From NCBI GenBank assembly GCA_964471915.1, contig CAYYID010000002.1, positions 124,001-188,000 on the forward strand: a stretch of 64,000 nucleotides of DNA, read 5' to 3'. The notes beneath the pieces were generated by a model. It did no database searches. It saw only the letters and a program-made list of their open reading frames with translations, and was not told the DNA's origin. Shown here piece after piece: positions 45,389-53,402 of the stretch (position 1 is its first letter; the number at the start of each line of letters is the position of its first letter). Both the position numbers and the translations under genes were made by a program. This DNA is from JAIEPW01 sp964471915. GTDB lineage: Bacteria; Acidobacteriota; Terriglobia; Bryobacterales; Bryobacteraceae.

Positions 45389-45484
45389 TCCGCGTGGAAC
45401 CCCGCTGCGCGCGCAAGAATTTGAAAACAAGACAGTTTCTAATTTAAGCGCAATCCCGTAACGCCCCTCCCTCCCACCCGCGAC

Positions 45485-45512
45485 TTGCCTCGCCCCGCCG
45501 TCGCGCTATCCT
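45485..45512 (+). promoter_or_regulatory. Promoter of accA
   Basis: TTGCCT (45485-45490) and TATCCT (45507-45512) are spaced 16 bp; transcription would start near 45519, two nucleotides before the ATG at 45521. No Shine-Dalgarno is present, so the mRNA may be leaderless. Sequence 45389-45484 has no other feature apart from a C-rich stretch. Confidence 0.5.
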
Positions 45513-45520
45513 AACTTCTG

Positions 45521-46372
45521 ATGCCCGACGCTCCTCAACCCGCCCCGCCCAACCCGAGCTGGGAACGGGTCCAGCTTGCGCGGCACCCCAAACGTCCTTA
45601 CACGCTCGACTACATCCAGCGCCTGTTCACGGACTTCCAGGAAATCCACGGCGACCGCTTCTTCGCCGACGATGCCGCCATCGTCGCCGGCTACGGCTGG
45701 TTCGACTCCAAGCCCCTTATGGTCATCGGTCAGCAGAAGGGCCGCGACACCAAGCAGCGCGTCTACCGCAACTACGGCATGCCGAAGCCCGAGGGCTACC
45801 GCAAGGCCATGCGCGCCATGGAGCTCGCTTCCAAATTCGGCCGCCCCATCGTGACCTTCCTCGACACCCCGGGAGCTTACCCGGGCGTCGACGCCGAAGA
45901 ACGCGGCCAGGCCGAGGCCATCGCCTATAACCTGCGCGAGATGTCGCGCCTGCGTGTGCCCGTCATCGTGTTCGTGATCGGCGAAGGCGGCTCCGGCGGC
46001 GCCCTCGGCCTCGGCGTCGGCAACCGCGTGTTCATGCTGGAAAACTCGATCTACAGCGTCATTTCGCCGGAAAGCTGCGCCGCCATCATCTATCGGGACT
46101 CCACGCAGGCCGCCCGCGCCGCCGCCGCCCTCCGCATGACCTCCGAGGATCTGGTGCGCCTCCAGCTCGTCGACGGCATCGTCCCCGAGCCGCCCGGCGG
46201 CGCACAGGAAGAGCCGGATCTCACCGCCGAGGCCCTGCGCCTGGTGCTGCGCGGCGCGCTCGCCGAACTCGGCAAGCTGACGCCGGAGCAATTAATCGAA
46301 GACCGCTACCAGAAGTTCCGCCGCATGGGCTCGTTTTTCAGCGAAGCGGCCTTGGCCGCCGGAGAGCGATGA
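45521..46372 (+). CDS. accA: Acetyl-CoA carboxylase carboxyltransferase alpha subunit
   Basis: A 283-residue subunit (normally about 310) that with AccD transfers the carboxyl group from biotin-BCCP to acetyl-CoA, the first step of fatty acid synthesis. Landmarks: ARHPKRPYTLDYIQRLFTDFQEIHGDR, DTPGAYPGVDAEERGQAEAIA, IGEGGSGGALGLGVG and SPESCAAIIYRDS. The N-terminal helix of E. coli AccA (about 30 residues) is missing, as in some other bacteria. Stop overlaps the ATG of a small protein. Confidence 0.95.
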   Translation: MPDAPQPAPPNPSWERVQLARHPKRPYTLDYIQRLFTDFQEIHGDRFFADDAAIVAGYGWFDSKPLMVIGQQKGRDTKQRVYRNYGMPKPEGYRKAMRAMELASKFGRPIVTFLDTPGAYPGVDAEERGQAEAIAYNLREMSRLRVPVIVFVIGEGGSGGALGLGVGNRVFMLENSIYSVISPESCAAIIYRDSTQAARAAAALRMTSEDLVRLQLVDGIVPEPPGGAQEEPDLTAEALRLVLRGALAELGKLTPEQLIEDRYQKFRRMGSFFSEAALAAGER

Positions 46373-46635
46373 AGAAACCGGTTCTGCTCGGCATTCTGTT
46401 CCTGGCCGCGGTAGTGGGCGTCCTGCTGTACTCCACGCTGTCGCTGAGCCAGTTCCGCGTCGAGGTCTGCATGGAGTTCCGGGGTGCGCAATCCTGCCGT
46501 ACCGCCTCCGGCGCCACCCAGGATTTCGCCCTGAAGACCGCCAAGTCGAACGCCTGCGCGCTGATCGCCTCCGGCGTGACGGACACGCTCGCGTGCGAGC
46601 ACAATGAGCCGGTCAGCACCAAGTGGCTGAAGTAA
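46369..46635 (+). CDS. Small single-span membrane protein
   Basis: An 88-residue protein with an N-terminal membrane segment (about 4-22, VLLGILFLAAVVGVLLYSTL), the rest outside and containing three cysteines (VCMEFRGAQSC, NACALI, LACEH). Starts inside the accA stop (ATGA), so it is translationally coupled. Not recognised. Confidence 0.7.
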   Translation: MKKPVLLGILFLAAVVGVLLYSTLSLSQFRVEVCMEFRGAQSCRTASGATQDFALKTAKSNACALIASGVTDTLACEHNEPVSTKWLK

Positions 46636-46642
46636 CCACTGG

Positions 46643-47803
46643 TCAGCCGCCGAACTCCTCGCGCGCTTTGTCCGCCAACGGTTGATAACGCGCCACCGGC
46701 GGCGCTCCCGTGGTGACGATCGCCATCGTCATTTCCGCTTCGGCATCCGCCCAGAGCACGGTGCTGTTTCCTCCGATGTGACCGCAAGCCCGCTGACTGG
46801 CCCGGCCCCCGAACAGGATCCCCGGGGCGGCGGCCGTCCCCTGCGTCCTGCCGGCGTGCACCCCCAAACCCCAGCGCACCCGGGAACGCAGGATGCGATC
46901 GATGTCCTCGGGTCCGTTCGTCGGGTGCACCGCTTGCCGGAACGTTTCCGGGGTGAAGAATCGCTTCTCGCGATATGCGCCCTCTCCCGCGTACACGTTC
47001 ATCAACTTCGCCAGGGACCGCGCCGTTCCCGTGCCGCTGCCCCACGCCAGGCACAGGCCGAGCATCAGCGGACTCTGAAAGAAGCCGTTTTCGCCGCCAG
47101 GAGGCGGATCCGGCGGCGGCGCCTGCTGCCGGGTCCTCAGCGCGGCCACCCTTGGCAGCTCTTCCGCCGGCAGGCCGATGTACACGTCGCCGATCCCCAA
47201 CGGACCGGCGATTTCGGCCCGCAGCCACTCGCCGGTGTTCTTCCCCGTCCACACCTGGATCAACTCGTCGAGCACCTGTCCATAGGTCAGGGCATGGTAG
47301 CCGTTCGCGGTCCCCGGTTCCCACGACGGCGACATCCCTGCGATCAGCCCCCGGACGCCACCGGGTTTGGACCACTCCCTCCAATGCGCGTATCCCGAAT
47401 AGAGATCCGGCGCCAACCCGGCCCGGTGACTCAGGACCTGGCGGATCGTGATCGCCTCCTTGCCCCGGGTCGCGAATTGCGGCCAGTACTTCGCCACCCG
47501 GTCGTCGTACTGGAACACACGGCGATCGTGCAGAGTGTGCACCACCATCGCGGTCAACGCCTTCGTCGCCGAGAGGATGCAGATCAGCGAGTCAGCCGCC
47601 ACGGCCTTGCCGTTCGCGTCCACGCCGCCGTGCAGATCGAGCACCAGCTTTCCCCGCCGGCACACGGCCAGTTGCGCGCCGCTCCAGCCCCCCTCGCCGA
47701 GCATCCACTCGAAGTGCGCCTTCGTTTCGCCCGCCGCGGCGTGCGCCCCGGCGCCGCCCGCGGCCATCGCCGCCATCGCCCGCAAGAAGCTCCGCCGCTG
47801 CAT
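46643..47803 (-). CDS. Serine hydrolase of beta-lactamase class C fold
   Basis: A 386-residue exported hydrolase with a twin-arginine-like N-terminus (MQRRSFLRAM) and a signal peptide. The SxxK motif is SATK (Ser78, Lys81); NGYHALTYG (about 175-183) supplies the Tyr; HIGGN (near 345) is in the KTG-like position. Members of this group include esterases and D-amino-acid peptidases; not necessarily a true antibiotic beta-lactamase. Convergent with the small membrane protein. Confidence 0.87.
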   Translation of the reverse strand: MQRRSFLRAMAAMAAGGAGAHAAAGETKAHFEWMLGEGGWSGAQLAVCRRGKLVLDLHGGVDANGKAVAADSLICILSATKALTAMVVHTLHDRRVFQYDDRVAKYWPQFATRGKEAITIRQVLSHRAGLAPDLYSGYAHWREWSKPGGVRGLIAGMSPSWEPGTANGYHALTYGQVLDELIQVWTGKNTGEWLRAEIAGPLGIGDVYIGLPAEELPRVAALRTRQQAPPPDPPPGGENGFFQSPLMLGLCLAWGSGTGTARSLAKLMNVYAGEGAYREKRFFTPETFRQAVHPTNGPEDIDRILRSRVRWGLGVHAGRTQGTAAAPGILFGGRASQRACGHIGGNSTVLWADAEAEMTMAIVTTGAPPVARYQPLADKAREEFGG

Positions 47804-47969
47804 CGATCCTCCCTGGCTTACAGGATCTTCCTCGCGGCCATTCTATCGGACCGGACTGCCGAACCTCTCGCACCCCCGGCCTGGAACGCCCGCGCCGGGC
47901 ACCGCCCAGAAAGCCGCGCGCCCGGCGTCACGGGGTGCCGTTCAATCCCATGGGCCGGGCGCAATTTCG

Positions 47970-48046
47970 TGGTGGGGACGGGCAGATTCGAACTGCCGGC
48001 CTGCCGCTTAGGAGGCGGCCGCTCTATCCAACTGAGCTACGTCCCC
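47970..48046 (-). tRNA. tRNA-Arg (anticodon CCT)
   Basis: Read on the minus strand: acceptor GGGGACG pairs with CGTCCCC, the anticodon stem GCCGC/GCGGC holds the loop CTCCTAA with anticodon CCT, and the T arm GGCAGTTCGAATCTGCC is canonical. CCA is encoded; 77 nt. It follows the FkbM gene by 32 bp in the same direction. Confidence 0.95.
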
Positions 48047-48078
48047 GCCTGCTCCCAAGGTAACAAACCGGCCGCGCG

Positions 48079-49014
48079 TTAGCGGTACAACAGCGTGTGC
48101 GGAATGATCCGGTTGTCCATCTCCCCGCACGGGCCGCACTGGAACCGGTAGGCCGGATTCAGTTGCGCGATCAGCGGCGGCAGCACTTTCGGATCGTCCG
48201 GCAGGTGGTAGGCGCAGATGGCGAGGCGCGGCTTGTACTTGCCGATCACCCCCCGCCCGCCCGCCAGCGCGTTCCGCTCCGCGCCTTCGATGTCCATCTT
48301 GATGAAGTTCACCGCGGGCAGGTTCAGTTCCGCCGCCAGCTTGTCGATCGTCGTCACCGGAATCGACAGGTCACCGGACTGTTTGGCGGTCTCGTCGACG
48401 AAGGTGTCGCGCGACGAGCTTTCCGCGTCGACATGGAAAGTCAGGGTCTTCTCGGTGTCGTACACGCCCTTCGGATAGATAAGCACGCGGCCCGCCGCAA
48501 TCTCGTCCTTCAGGTTCCGGCGGAGGCACTCCAGGTTCTTGGGCGACGGCTCGATAGCCACCACCAGCTTCGCGCCTTTGCTCAGGCTGTCGCGCGTGAA
48601 CGTCCCGACATGCGCGCCGCAGTCCAGCACCACGTCGCCGGGTTGCACGCCCGTCTCGCCCTGGCCGTAAATGCTGCGCTCCTGCTCGGCCAGAATCGAC
48701 GGCAGCGCATCCTGGCCGTGGTTGTCGGCCCCCTGGGGGATCCAGAACCGCCCGTGCGGCGTCTCCCACAGCTCCAGCCCGCCGTCCCGCTGGACGATCT
48801 TGCTTTTCTGCGCGAGCGCCGCCATCTTCTGCGTATGCTCGTCGATCATCGCCTGCGCGTTCATGGCGAGCGGCAGCGGACAGACCGGATTGCGGCCGGC
48901 CGCCGTCAACAGGGCCGCGCGCGCCTGGGGAGAAAAGCGGTAGGAAGCCAGCGCGAAGCCGACCGCCACCAGCATCAGGCTGAAAAGGTTCAGCACCAGC
49001 CTACGGGTCTTCAT
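48079..49014 (-). CDS. Membrane-anchored FkbM-family methyltransferase
   Basis: A 311-residue protein. ATG 49014 is chosen because the N-terminal membrane segment (about 6-24, LVLNLFSLMLVAVGFALA) follows it; upstream codons overlap the cbiQ gene. The FkbM domain includes GDVVLDCGAHVGTFTRDSL, AIEPSPKNLECLRRNL, and FIKMDIEGAERNAL, binding SAM. The catalytic part seems to lie outside or at the membrane face, odd for a SAM enzyme unless the segment is an inner-face anchor. Sugar or lipid O-methylation is likely. Confidence 0.85.
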   Translation of the reverse strand: MKTRRLVLNLFSLMLVAVGFALASYRFSPQARAALLTAAGRNPVCPLPLAMNAQAMIDEHTQKMAALAQKSKIVQRDGGLELWETPHGRFWIPQGADNHGQDALPSILAEQERSIYGQGETGVQPGDVVLDCGAHVGTFTRDSLSKGAKLVVAIEPSPKNLECLRRNLKDEIAAGRVLIYPKGVYDTEKTLTFHVDAESSSRDTFVDETAKQSGDLSIPVTTIDKLAAELNLPAVNFIKMDIEGAERNALAGGRGVIGKYKPRLAICAYHLPDDPKVLPPLIAQLNPAYRFQCGPCGEMDNRIIPHTLLYR

Positions 49015-49046
49015 TACCCGTCCATCGGCCGGAGGGCGCGGTTTGC

Positions 49047-49715
49047 TTAGAGGGCGAACCCGCGCGCGGCTCCGAACACCCCGACCACCGCCGCCAGGAA
49101 CACCACATCGCCCACCGCGAACGGCCGGTGCTCCCGCGCGGGCCAGGACCCCGTGAACCCCCGCGCCAGCATCGCCTGGTGGATCCGCTCCGCCCGGTCC
49201 CAGCCCCGCAGCAGGACCGTCCCGGCGTGTTGCGCTTCCAGCGCCGTGAACCGCGCCAGGCCCAGCGGCGCGGTGGTGCGGCTCTCCCGCGCGCGCTTCA
49301 GCCGCTGGTGCTCCTCGGCGAGCAGCGTCGTGTACCGGTACATCAACCCGAGGATCAGGTTCAGCGCCGCCGGGCTCCGTAAGCGCTCCAGCGCCCACAA
49401 CAAATCCGCCAGCGGTGTCGTGGCCGTCAGAAAGGTCAACAGCAACACCGCGCAGTAGCCCTTCAGGGCCACCGAGAGCGCCGCCTGCCACCCCAGTTGC
49501 CAGGCGAGCAGCCCCGCCGCGGTCAGCAGGAACGGCGACGCCCCGGCGCCCCGCCCCAGCACCGTTCCGGGCGCCACCCCTCCGAACGACAACAGCAGGA
49601 ACGCGGCGCCGAAGTACGGCACGAACGGCTCCAGCGCGCCCGCCGGCGTCGAGGAGACGATCAGCGTCGCCAGCACCACCGCCGCCAGGCGCGCGCGCGC
49701 GTCCAGGAACCTCAT
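49047..49715 (-). CDS. ECF-type nickel/cobalt transporter transmembrane (T) component, CbiQ-like
   Basis: A 222-residue membrane protein with about five helices and the conserved coupling motif MLARGFTGSWP (ARG) near 180 that links T components to ATPases. ATG 49715 overlaps the CbiM-like stop by four bases. It should form a complex with the substrate-binding CbiM-type component and two ATPases. No CbiO ATPase is adjacent. Confidence 0.87.
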   Translation of the reverse strand: MRFLDARARLAAVVLATLIVSSTPAGALEPFVPYFGAAFLLLSFGGVAPGTVLGRGAGASPFLLTAAGLLAWQLGWQAALSVALKGYCAVLLLTFLTATTPLADLLWALERLRSPAALNLILGLMYRYTTLLAEEHQRLKRARESRTTAPLGLARFTALEAQHAGTVLLRGWDRAERIHQAMLARGFTGSWPAREHRPFAVGDVVFLAAVVGVFGAARGFAL

Positions 49716-50290
49716 CGCGCGAAGACCGCCGGCCGCGTGCGCTCCAGGAACGCCACGATCATCGCCGTCAGCACGCCCTCCAGCGCCGCCGCGCCCAGAT
49801 ACAACGTCGCGATGTAGTAGAACCCCTTGCCGTATCCGGCCAGCGAAAACTCCGCCGCCAGCGCCACCGCCGGCAGCAGGATCCCGGTGAACCCGCACAC
49901 GAAGCCCCGCAGCGGCCCCGGCCCGGGCAGCACGCGCCACAGCCACGCCGCCAGCAGGGCGCCGCCTCCCATGTTCAACGCGTTCACGCCCAGCGCCAGC
50001 AAGCCGCCGTGCTGGAACAGCAGCGTCTGCAGCAGCAGCGCCGCGAACACCACCGGAAACGCCCGCACGCCCAGCAGAATCCCGGTGAGCCCGTACAACC
50101 CCAGGTGCACCGACGCGGGCCCCAACGGAAAATGGACCAGCGAGATGGCGAACGCCGCCGAGGCCAGCAGCCCCATCCGCACGATCTCCCGCGGCTCCGG
50201 GTGGCGGCCCAGCAGATACACGCCGCCCCACGCCGCGGCTTGTCCCGCGCCGCACCACAGGTTCGGAAGGATGCCGTCGGCGATGTGCAT
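49712..50290 (-). CDS. ECF-type nickel/cobalt transporter substrate component, CbiM/NikM-like
   Basis: A 192-residue membrane protein beginning MHIADGILP, the invariant N-terminus whose His2 ligates the metal after Met removal-free insertion into the fold. It has about six helices and a VHFPLGPASVHLGLYG motif (His52, His62) that completes the site. It lies 1 bp from the DUF4198-type gene. The cargo, nickel or cobalt, is not decidable from this gene alone; neighbours favour nickel. Confidence 0.9.
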   Translation of the reverse strand: MHIADGILPNLWCGAGQAAAWGGVYLLGRHPEPREIVRMGLLASAAFAISLVHFPLGPASVHLGLYGLTGILLGVRAFPVVFAALLLQTLLFQHGGLLALGVNALNMGGGALLAAWLWRVLPGPGPLRGFVCGFTGILLPAVALAAEFSLAGYGKGFYYIATLYLGAAALEGVLTAMIVAFLERTRPAVFAR

Positions 50291-50291
50291 C

Positions 50292-51005
50292 TCAGCGCGT
50301 TACGGCAATGCTCGCCGAAAGGTTCGCGGTGTCGTAGCCGGCTCCGGACGGCGCCGGAAAACTCATCTCCACGCTGAACGCCACGGGTCCGGACACCGGC
50401 TTCATGTACCGCAGGCGGCCGTCGGCTCCGGTCTGGCCGATCTTCACCGCGTTCTCGCCGGCCGCCAGCAGTTCGATCAGCGCCCCGGCGACCGGACGCC
50501 CCGCGCGCAGCACCTGCAGCCGCCACCCCGCGCCCTCCGGCTCGGCCAGCAGCTCGAACTCCAGGCCCAGCGGCTGCGCCGCTCCGCCCGCCGTCGCGGA
50601 CACCGCGGAGCGGTAGGTGCGGAACGCCTGGATTGCCGAGGGATGCTTGTCCCGGCCGCCCGGACGCACTCCGTCCGGCGTCCGGCTCATCACCCCTTGA
50701 TCCTGCACCAGCACGATCCGGTGCGCCCCCGACTCCTTCACCGGGTAATCGGCGATCCACCGCGCGCCGTCGCGGCGCGGCCGCAGCGGGGTCTTCGCTC
50801 CCGACGGGCTTACTACGGATAGCTGCAGCCCCTTTGGGTCGATCGCCTCGCCGGTCGCCGGAAACCGGTGGCCATGGCCCACGACGATTACCGCTGTCTT
50901 GCCCTTCTCGAAAGGCTTCTCGGTGGTCACCCAGGTGTAGTGGGCCAGCAGTAGAGCGGCCGAAACGCCGCCCAGAAAGAGAATCCGGAAGAATAGTGCA
51001 GGCAT
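50292..51005 (-). CDS. Periplasmic DUF4198/NikK-like protein
   Basis: A 237-residue exported protein with an N-terminal hydrophobic segment (6-22) and beta-rich domain including VVGHGHRFPATGE and PVSGPVAFSVEM, the pattern of DUF4198 proteins found with nickel ECF transporters. HGH could bind metal. It is the first gene of the minus-strand unit DUF4198-cbiM-cbiQ and is divergent from the NikL-like gene. Confidence 0.8.
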   Translation of the reverse strand: MPALFFRILFLGGVSAALLLAHYTWVTTEKPFEKGKTAVIVVGHGHRFPATGEAIDPKGLQLSVVSPSGAKTPLRPRRDGARWIADYPVKESGAHRIVLVQDQGVMSRTPDGVRPGGRDKHPSAIQAFRTYRSAVSATAGGAAQPLGLEFELLAEPEGAGWRLQVLRAGRPVAGALIELLAAGENAVKIGQTGADGRLRYMKPVSGPVAFSVEMSFPAPSGAGYDTANLSASIAVTR

Positions 51006-51040
51006 GGAGCTTGGTAGATTAGTCTGTCATAGCTTAACGC

Positions 51041-51454
51041 ATGCTTTTCTGGCTTCTCCTGCTGCCCCTGGCGCTCGGCGCCCATGAACTCGACGTCGCG
51101 GTCCGCCTCGCCGCGCCCGCCGTGATCCTGGACGCGCGGTACGGCGGCACCCAGCCTGTGCCGTTCGCCAAGGTGCAGGTCTACGCTCCCGGCGAGACCC
51201 GGGAGTTCCAGAACGGGCGCACCGACCAGCGCGGCCGCTTCAGCTTCGTGCCGCCGGCCCCCGGGGACTGGCGCGCCGTGGTGGACGACGAAATCGGGCA
51301 CCGGCGCGAGGTCGCCATCGCGGTCACTTCCGGGTTCGACGGGCCGGCCGCTAGCGGCGTGGCGTCCCGCTGGGAGCGGCTGCTCGCCGGGATGGGTCTG
51401 CTCGCGGGGCTCGCGGGCGGCTGGTATGGCTGGAGCGCCCGCCGCCGCGCTTGA
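51041..51454 (+). CDS. NikL/CbiL-like small periplasmic protein, C-terminal anchor
   Basis: A 137-residue protein with signal peptide cleaved after LALGA, so the mature chain likely starts His15-Glu-Leu. A beta-sandwich (about 20-95) is followed by a C-terminal membrane helix (about 112-130). Nickel ECF systems often use a NikL partner of this layout. It is divergent from the DUF4198 gene with a 35-bp gap. Assignment rests on size, topology and context. Confidence 0.72.
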   Translation: MLFWLLLLPLALGAHELDVAVRLAAPAVILDARYGGTQPVPFAKVQVYAPGETREFQNGRTDQRGRFSFVPPAPGDWRAVVDDEIGHRREVAIAVTSGFDGPAASGVASRWERLLAGMGLLAGLAGGWYGWSARRRA

Positions 51455-51466
51455 AGCGCCTGGAAT

Positions 51467-52633
51467 TCAGCTCCGGAACAGGACCTTCTCGTTGTTGAAC
51501 GTCATCGTCGCCACCACCGTGGCGACCGCCGCATACACGATGTTCGCCGCTAGTGTGATGCCGAACACCGCAGGCGTGAAGTCCCCCAGCAGAATGCCGC
51601 GGATCAACTGGCTGACATTCAGAATCGGGATCAGCGCCGTCACTACCGACAGTTCCATGCCGGGCAGCCCGCCGAGCAGGGCCGGAAAGATCACCAGCAG
51701 CGCGAGCGGCGTCAGGTAACTCTGCCCCTCCTTGAAGCTGCGGGCGAAAGTGGCGATGGCGATCATCAGCGACGACGCGAAGATCGCCAGCGGCAGCAGC
51801 GACAATGCGATCAGCGAGAGATTCTGTGCGTCCAGCGGAATCGTCTGCAGCATGGCCTTCAATTCCGGGGACCGTCCCGCAAAGCCCTCGTTCCGCAGCG
51901 AGAACACCAGGCTCCCCAGCGTGAGCGCGGCAGTCACCGCGATGGCGACCGTCCCCGCCAGGATCTTGCCGGTGACGATCTCCAGCCGGTGCACCGGAGC
52001 GGCCAGGAACGCCTCCAGGGTCTTGCGCTCCTTCTCACCCGCGGTCATGTCGATGATCGGATACATTCCGCCCGTGAACATCAGCAGCAGCAGCATGTAG
52101 CCCAGCATGCTGCCCCACAGGTTCCCGGCCATGCGGCGGGCGCTGGCCAGGTTAGTCTGGCGGATCGTAAACGGCTCGAGCACGGAGAGCGGAACGTTCG
52201 CGCCGGCCAGTTTCTCCCGCACCTGGGCCTGGCGGGCTTTGTCGAGGACCTCGCGGACCAGCGAGGCCGCCGCGGCCGACGTGGTATTGGCGCGGTCCAC
52301 CAGGACCTCGACGCCGGAGTCGGTCTCGAGGATGCCCACGGCCGCGGTCTTGTCCCGCACCGCCTCGGCGGGATCGGCCGCATCCCGCACCGGAATTCCG
52401 GTGGCCGCCAACAAGGGCCGGAACCGCTCGCCCGTCAGCTTCGCTGCGATACCAAGGCGCTTGGTTTCCTCTTCAGCCTTCTGCCCGGCGCGCCCGATCA
52501 GCGCGCCCATGAAGAACATGATGAGCGGGATCACCACCACCGGCATCGCCACCATGCTGATCAGGGTGCGGCGGTCGCGGAGGATGTCGAGCATCTCCTT
52601 GCGGAACACGGCCGAGAGCAGGGGGAAGCGCAT
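51467..52633 (-). CDS. ABC-2 type transporter permease
   Basis: A 388-residue membrane protein with one N-terminal helix (about 24-44), a large outside domain (50-170), and five C-terminal helices, the topology of NatB-type ABC-2 permeases. MAGEKERKTLEAFLAAPVHRLEIVTGKI is the characteristic coupling stretch (TAGEKERKTLE). It works with the ATPase gene 6 bp upstream. Substrate unknown. Confidence 0.9.
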   Translation of the reverse strand: MRFPLLSAVFRKEMLDILRDRRTLISMVAMPVVVIPLIMFFMGALIGRAGQKAEEETKRLGIAAKLTGERFRPLLAATGIPVRDAADPAEAVRDKTAAVGILETDSGVEVLVDRANTTSAAAASLVREVLDKARQAQVREKLAGANVPLSVLEPFTIRQTNLASARRMAGNLWGSMLGYMLLLLMFTGGMYPIIDMTAGEKERKTLEAFLAAPVHRLEIVTGKILAGTVAIAVTAALTLGSLVFSLRNEGFAGRSPELKAMLQTIPLDAQNLSLIALSLLPLAIFASSLMIAIATFARSFKEGQSYLTPLALLVIFPALLGGLPGMELSVVTALIPILNVSQLIRGILLGDFTPAVFGITLAANIVYAAVATVVATMTFNNEKVLFRS

Positions 52634-52639
52634 GGGGGT

Positions 52640-53395
52640 TCAGGCTCCTTCGGGCGAATCCACGGGCAGGCCCAGCAGTTCGAGGAAGATCTCGCGGAGG
52701 CGCTGGCGGCCGGTGGCTTTTCGCAATTCATCCATGGTCCCGGTGATCTTCACTTTGCCCTCGTGGATCACCGCGATGCGGTCGCACAGGTACTCGGCTT
52801 CCTCCATCACGTGCGTGGAGAACAGCACCGTCTTGCCGTCCGCGCGGGCCTCGCGGATCGACTGTTCGATGGTGCGCGCGGTGGGAACGTCGAGGCCGGA
52901 CGTCGGCTCGTCCAGGATCAGCACCGGCGGATCGTGCAGCATGGTGCGCGCGATCGCCGTCTTCTGCTTCATGCCCGTGGAGAGCTTGTCGGTCCGCACG
53001 GCGGCGAAGCTCTGCATGGCGAAGCGCTCGATCAGCTCATCCGACCGCCTCCGGATGGCCGCCTCGTCCATGCCGTACAGGCGGCCGAAGAACGCCAGGA
53101 TCTCACGCGGCGTCAGCCGCCCGTACAGGCCCATATCGCCCGAGAGGAACCCGATCTGCGCGCGGACCTGCTCGGGCTCGCGGTTGATGTCGCAGCCGTT
53201 GATCACCGCGGTGCCGGCGTCGGGCTTCAGCAGCGTGGCGAGCAGGCGCAGCGTCGTGGTTTTGCCCGCGCCGTTCGGACCCAGCAGGCCGAAGATCTCG
53301 CGCTCGCGGACCTCGAACGAAACGTGGTCCACCACGTGGCGCGAGCCGCGCGCTTTGTCGTGGAAGGTTTTGACGAGCGCTTCGGCCCGGATCAT
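52640..53395 (-). CDS. ABC transporter ATP-binding protein (NatA-like)
   Basis: A 251-residue ATPase starting ATG 53395 (MIRAEALVKTF). Walker A GPNGAGKT (39-46), signature LSTGMKQKTAIAR, Walker B VLILDEPTSGLD and H-loop STHVMEE are intact. Upstream TTG at 53416 would overlap the previous gene and is less likely. Pairs with the permease 6 bp downstream. Confidence 0.93.
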   Translation of the reverse strand: MIRAEALVKTFHDKARGSRHVVDHVSFEVREREIFGLLGPNGAGKTTTLRLLATLLKPDAGTAVINGCDINREPEQVRAQIGFLSGDMGLYGRLTPREILAFFGRLYGMDEAAIRRRSDELIERFAMQSFAAVRTDKLSTGMKQKTAIARTMLHDPPVLILDEPTSGLDVPTARTIEQSIREARADGKTVLFSTHVMEEAEYLCDRIAVIHEGKVKITGTMDELRKATGRQRLREIFLELLGLPVDSPEGA

Positions 53396-53402
53396 TGAAT
53401 TG

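Noticed and set aside
49415..50377. Long plus-strand frame opposite cbiM/cbiQ
   Set aside because: Arg/Pro/Gln-rich antisense shadow of well-supported membrane genes.
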